From contig JAQSDT010000006.1 in assembly GCA_029946075.1 (NCBI GenBank), positions 1 through 9,568 of the forward strand: a DNA stretch of 9,568 nt, in the 5' to 3' direction. Within the stretch, counting starts at the first letter, position 1; each line of letters begins with the position of its first letter. This document shows, one piece after another, positions 6,604-9,568 of this stretch. The position numbers and the translations under genes were made by a program. Source of the stretch: a bacterium. GTDB taxonomy: Bacteria; Pseudomonadota; Alphaproteobacteria; Rhizobiales; Xanthobacteraceae. Below the pieces are notes generated by a model. It saw only the letters and a list, made by a program, of their open reading frames with translations. It ran no database searches and was not told the DNA's origin.

Positions 6604-8067
6604 CTAAACTGCCACAGCCATGAACGCCGCCAGCGCCTCGCGATCCGCCGCTGGCATCGTGAGGCCGAGCTTGGAGCGCCGCCACAGGATGTCGTCCGGA
6701 AAGCGCGCCCATTCCTTCTGCATGAGATAGCGCACCTCGACGCCGGTCAACTCCGGCCCGAAGGCAGGCCCGAATTCGCTACGATCCCTGGCGTCGCCGA
6801 GAACCTGGCTGACGTTCCTGCCATAAGCCCCGACCAGACGCCTTGCCTGGTCCTCACCGAGGAATCGCCAGCGCTCGCGCACCTCGTCGACCTCGGTGTC
6901 GAAGCCATTCCAGGCGAACCCGCCGCCCGGAAGCGGCGTCTTCGCCGTCCAGCGCGCCGACATCGGGTAGAATGGCGTCAGCTTCGAGACCGCCTTCTCC
7001 GCGCGCCGCCGCGACGTGGTGACATCGCCGCCGAATATCGTGATCAGCGGCGCCTTGCCCCGGCCGTGATGGAACCTCATCCCGCCGTCGCGCAGCTTGC
7101 GCGGCGGATTGACCTGCATGTTGGCGCCGGAGATCGTCCGCACTACGTCGGCGGTCTCGATCCGCTCGCGAAAATAACGGTTCGCCGCGTCGCAGAGATA
7201 TGCGACGTCGCTCGCCGCCATCGCCACGATGGCCGGATCGCCCTTGAAGCCGTGGCCGACGCTGCCGATCAAGGTGAAATCGCGCTCATAGGGGCTGGCA
7301 AAAATCAGCCGGCCGTCGCCGTTCTGAAACACATAGACATTGTCGCTGTCGAACAGGCGCCGGACCACGATCTGGCTGACCTGCACGGTCGCGACGTCGG
7401 GCGGCGGTACGCGCAAAATCGTTTCGGCGACGGAGGAAGTCCAGGCGCCGGTGGCGCTGACCAGCGCGCGCGCCGTCACCACCTGGCGAAAGCCGCGGTC
7501 GATCGTCACCAGCCGCCATTCCGCGCCCCGTTCGGCGCGGGTGCAGCGCGCGCCGGTGCGGATCACCGCGCCGCGCGCCGCGGCGTCGACGGCGGTCAGG
7601 ATCACCAGCCGGGTATCGTCCACCACGCAGTCGGAATATTCGAACGCGGTGCCGAACGGCCGCTTCAGCGCATTGCCGACGGGATGGTGGGTGACGTCGA
7701 GCGTGAGCGAGGCCGGCAGGCCGCTGCGCGAAGCCAGCCGGTCGTAAAGCAGCAGCCATGCCCGCAGCTGCCAGGCCGGACGCTCGTCGGAATGTGCGGG
7801 GATGGCAAACCGCATCGGGCGCACCAGGTGCGGCGCGATCCGAAGCCAGACGTCGCGCTCCGCCAGCGCGGCACGGACGCGCAGGAAATGCCGGCGCTCC
7901 AGCCCCGCCAGATCGCCATGCACCAGCCGCGGCGAAGCCGAGGATGCCCCGGCGCCAAGATCGCCCTGCTCCAGCAGGATCACGCGCAAACCGCGCCCGG
8001 CGGCATCTCTCGCGATGCTGACGCCGTTCAACCCGCCGCCGATGATCGCAAGATCGTAGTCCGCCAT
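6604..8067 (-). CDS. glpD: GlpD-like FAD-dependent glycerol-3-phosphate dehydrogenase homologue, altered active site
   Basis: The product is 487 residues, collinear with E. coli GlpD (about 501), a membrane-associated flavoenzyme that oxidises glycerol-3-phosphate to dihydroxyacetone phosphate and passes electrons to quinone. The FAD-binding N-terminus is intact (IIGGGLNGVSIARDAAGRGL, residues 8-27, with Glu33). Family blocks include SSASPRLVHG (42-51), FEYSDCVVDDTRL (142-154), ATGAW (205-209), KAPLITIFGG (338-347) and LPGGGF (379-384). Substrate-site positions differ from E. coli: HGGLRY has become HGDLAG (Ala54, Gly55), the GSH block is VSQ (Gln232), SGVRP is SGANM (Asn316), and GGKLTTYRK is GGDVTTSRR (Asp348). 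Glycerol-3-phosphate activity is therefore doubtful although the fold is clear. The frame is uninterrupted, which argues against a pseudogene. The start is ATG 8067, directly ahead of the dinucleotide fold; no clear Shine-Dalgarno is visible. It is probably co-transcribed with the cyclase. Confidence 0.85.
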   Translation of the reverse strand: MADYDLAIIGGGLNGVSIARDAAGRGLRVILLEQGDLGAGASSASPRLVHGDLAGLERRHFLRVRAALAERDVWLRIAPHLVRPMRFAIPAHSDERPAWQLRAWLLLYDRLASRSGLPASLTLDVTHHPVGNALKRPFGTAFEYSDCVVDDTRLVILTAVDAAARGAVIRTGARCTRAERGAEWRLVTIDRGFRQVVTARALVSATGAWTSSVAETILRVPPPDVATVQVSQIVVRRLFDSDNVYVFQNGDGRLIFASPYERDFTLIGSVGHGFKGDPAIVAMAASDVAYLCDAANRYFRERIETADVVRTISGANMQVNPPRKLRDGGMRFHHGRGKAPLITIFGGDVTTSRRRAEKAVSKLTPFYPMSARWTAKTPLPGGGFAWNGFDTEVDEVRERWRFLGEDQARRLVGAYGRNVSQVLGDARDRSEFGPAFGPELTGVEVRYLMQKEWARFPDDILWRRSKLGLTMPAADREALAAFMAVAV

Positions 8068-8169
8068 ACACGACGCTACTGATGAGAGCCTGATATCACC
8101 ACACTAGGGCATCACGGCCGAAAGTGGATATCGTTTTTGAGAAGAGTCCCGGAGAAAAGTCGGACTCGA
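8068..8169 (-). promoter_or_regulatory. Intergenic region upstream of the GlpD-like gene
   Basis: This 102-bp gap separates the GGDEF-EAL stop from the GlpD-like start, both on the minus strand, and is the natural place for the operon promoter. It holds two GATATC hexamers (8092-8097, inside the palindrome TGATATCA, and 8127-8132) 35 bp apart. I see neither convincing -35/-10 boxes nor a terminator hairpin with a T tract for the upstream gene. Confidence 0.3.
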
Positions 8170-9568
8170 TCAAGCGCTGGCAAATTTGCGCGTGGCAGCG
8201 TCATCAGCCGTGTCCCGCCCGGTCAGCGCGGCGTATTGCCCGATCGGCGCGGGCTTGCCGAGCAGATAGCCCTGCACGGCATCGCAGCCTTCGTCGGCCA
8301 GGAAGGCGAGTTGTTCCTGGGTCTCGACGCCCTCGGCGACGATCGACATTTCGAGGCCGTGGCCGAGGTCGATGACGGCGCGGACGATCGCCGCCGATTG
8401 CGGGTTGCGTCCGAGGTTCATGACGAAGGCGCGGTCGATCTTGATCTTGTCGAACGGAAACGCCTGCAGATAGCTCAGCGACGAATATCCAGAGCCGAAA
8501 TCGTCCATCGAGATCCGCACGCCGAGCGACTTCAGCCGCCGCAGCAGGGCCAGGCCGCGGTCGAAATCCTCGATCAGCACGCCTTCGGTGATTTCGAGCT
8601 CGAGCCGGTCCGGCGCGAGACCCGTCTCCAGCAGGATCGAATGTACGAGATTGACCACGTCGTCGTGCATGAACTGCGCCGGCGACAAATTGACGGCGAT
8701 CTGCAGCGGTTCCTTCCATGACGCGGCCTCGCGGCAGGCTTCGCGCAGGATCCACTGGCCCATTTCGACGATCAGGCCGCTTTCTTCCGCCAGCGGAATG
8801 AAATCGCCGGGCGACACGAAGCCGCGCACCGGATGCATCCAGCGCGCCAGCGCCTCGAAGCCGATGACCTTGCTGGTGGCGACCGTCGGACCGGAAGCGG
8901 CCTGCGGCTGGTAGTGCAGCGACAATTCGCCGTTCCGGATCGCCATCGAGAGATCCTGGTGCAGCACGCGGCGGTCGCGGATCTGCTGGTCCATCTCCGG
9001 TTCGAAAATTCCGATCGAGCCGCGCGACTTCTGCTTGGCGCGGAACAAAGCGGCGTTGGAATTGGCGAGCAGCGACGCCGCATCGGCGCCGTTGTGCGGA
9101 AACACCGCGATGCCGGTGGTGACGCCGGTGCGGACCGACTTGCCGTCGATCATGAACTCGTCCGCCAGCGTCTTCGCGAGCGTTTCGGCCAGCGCCATGC
9201 CGGCCTCCGGCTGCTTGCCGTCGATGATCACGCCGAACTCGTCGCCCGAAAGCCGCGCCACCACGCCGCCGCGGGCGGACGACTGGATGCGGCCCGCCAC
9301 CTCGATCAGGAGCTTGTCGCCCATCGCATGGCCGAACACGTCGTTGACTTCCTTGAGGCCGTCGAGGTCGATGCACAGCACCGCGAATTCCTCGTCGGTA
9401 CCGACGCAGGCCTCGATCATCTGGGTCAGCGCCTGCAGGAAGGCGGCGCGGTTCGGCAGATCGGTCAGGCCGTCATGATAGGCCATATGCGCCATCCGCG
9501 ACTCGGTCTGGCGGCGATCGGTGACGTCCTCATGGGTCTTGATCAGGTATTGCGGATTGCCGGCCTCG
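8170..9568 (-). CDS. PAS-GGDEF-EAL cyclic-di-GMP signalling protein (5'-partial)
   Basis: The frame runs past the right edge, so the N-terminus is missing. The first visible codons (minus strand from 9567) encode QYLIKTHEDVTDRRQTESR, the usual end of a PAS domain and its linker helix, followed by MAHMAYHDGLTDLPNR, the start of a GGDEF domain. ATG 9495 is therefore internal, not the gene start. Counting from that Met, the diguanylate cyclase motif reads SGDEF (83-87) and no RxxD inhibitory site precedes it. The EAL phosphodiesterase domain (about 178-425) looks complete: EAL (214-216), Asn269 in NLSP, Glu301 and Glu304 in ELEITE, DDFGSG (331-336), Lys352, Glu388 in AEGVE and Gln408 in QGY. It is probably a c-di-GMP phosphodiesterase with a weak or regulatory GGDEF domain. 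It acts on motility/biofilm choices through an unidentified PAS signal. Confidence 0.93.
   Translation of the reverse strand, partial: EAGNPQYLIKTHEDVTDRRQTESRMAHMAYHDGLTDLPNRAAFLQALTQMIEACVGTDEEFAVLCIDLDGLKEVNDVFGHAMGDKLLIEVAGRIQSSARGGVVARLSGDEFGVIIDGKQPEAGMALAETLAKTLADEFMIDGKSVRTGVTTGIAVFPHNGADAASLLANSNAALFRAKQKSRGSIGIFEPEMDQQIRDRRVLHQDLSMAIRNGELSLHYQPQAASGPTVATSKVIGFEALARWMHPVRGFVSPGDFIPLAEESGLIVEMGQWILREACREAASWKEPLQIAVNLSPAQFMHDDVVNLVHSILLETGLAPDRLELEITEGVLIEDFDRGLALLRRLKSLGVRISMDDFGSGYSSLSYLQAFPFDKIKIDRAFVMNLGRNPQSAAIVRAVIDLGHGLEMSIVAEGVETQEQLAFLADEGCDAVQGYLLGKPAPIGQYAALTGRDTADDAATRKFASA

Noticed and set aside
4660..8082. Plus-strand open frame of 1140 codons
   Set aside because: It runs out of frame through the AraC gene and then antisense through the cyclase and GlpD-like genes. 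The product is a low-complexity Arg/Ala/His/Gln-rich sequence without family motifs, the usual shadow of third-position GC bias.
8092..8132. Pair of GATATC hexamers upstream of the GlpD-like gene as regulator half-sites
   Set aside because: Six-base matches with different flanks 35 bp apart can easily be chance; described only as part of the intergenic entry.
8204..9376. Minus-strand 390-codon frame overlapping the GGDEF-EAL gene
   Set aside because: It is a frame-shifted reading of the same DNA; the other frame carries all GGDEF and EAL catalytic motifs.

Overview
The window looks like chromosomal DNA from a high-GC alphaproteobacterium. Dense reading frames, GC-biased third positions, the putrescine/spermidine-type transporter and the style of the signalling proteins point to the Bradyrhizobium/Rhodopseudomonas group (Nitrobacteraceae). 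That placement is an inference from composition and protein style, because no marker gene is present. There are eight protein-coding genes. I see no RNA genes, insertion sequences, CRISPR arrays or phage genes.

Layout. Positions 79-2983 (minus strand) hold three tightly overlapping genes of a polyamine-type ABC importer: potG (ATPase), potH and potI (permeases). No substrate-binding protein (PotF) gene is visible. A 147-bp divergent intergenic region (2984-3130) carries two adjoining perfect 14-bp palindromes and possible promoters facing both ways. From 3131 (plus strand) comes a 436-residue TPR protein of the TTC38/StaR-like family. It is followed 144 bp later by an AraC-family regulator (4586-5557). 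The AraC gene converges on a minus-strand pair with only 20 bp between stop codons. That pair is a GlpD-like FAD dehydrogenase (6604-8067) and, 9 bp downstream, a membrane-anchored class III nucleotide cyclase (5578-6594). At the right edge, a PAS-GGDEF-EAL cyclic-di-GMP protein (8170 to beyond 9568, minus strand) is cut off by the window end.

How the genes fit together. The pot genes form one translationally coupled operon for import of a polyamine or similar cationic solute. The palindrome pair is the best candidate for a switch controlling this operon and the divergent TPR gene together. The dehydrogenase and the cyclase are almost certainly co-transcribed. Both are unusual at sequence level. 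The GlpD homologue has lost most residues I recall as substrate contacts in E. coli GlpD, while keeping its FAD-binding fold. The cyclase keeps its metal-binding and transition-state residues but has alanine at both positions that normally select the purine base. An altered oxidoreductase coupled to an altered cyclase is the most interesting thing here. I did not find a clearly new multi-gene system; the rest is ordinary accessory metabolism and signalling.
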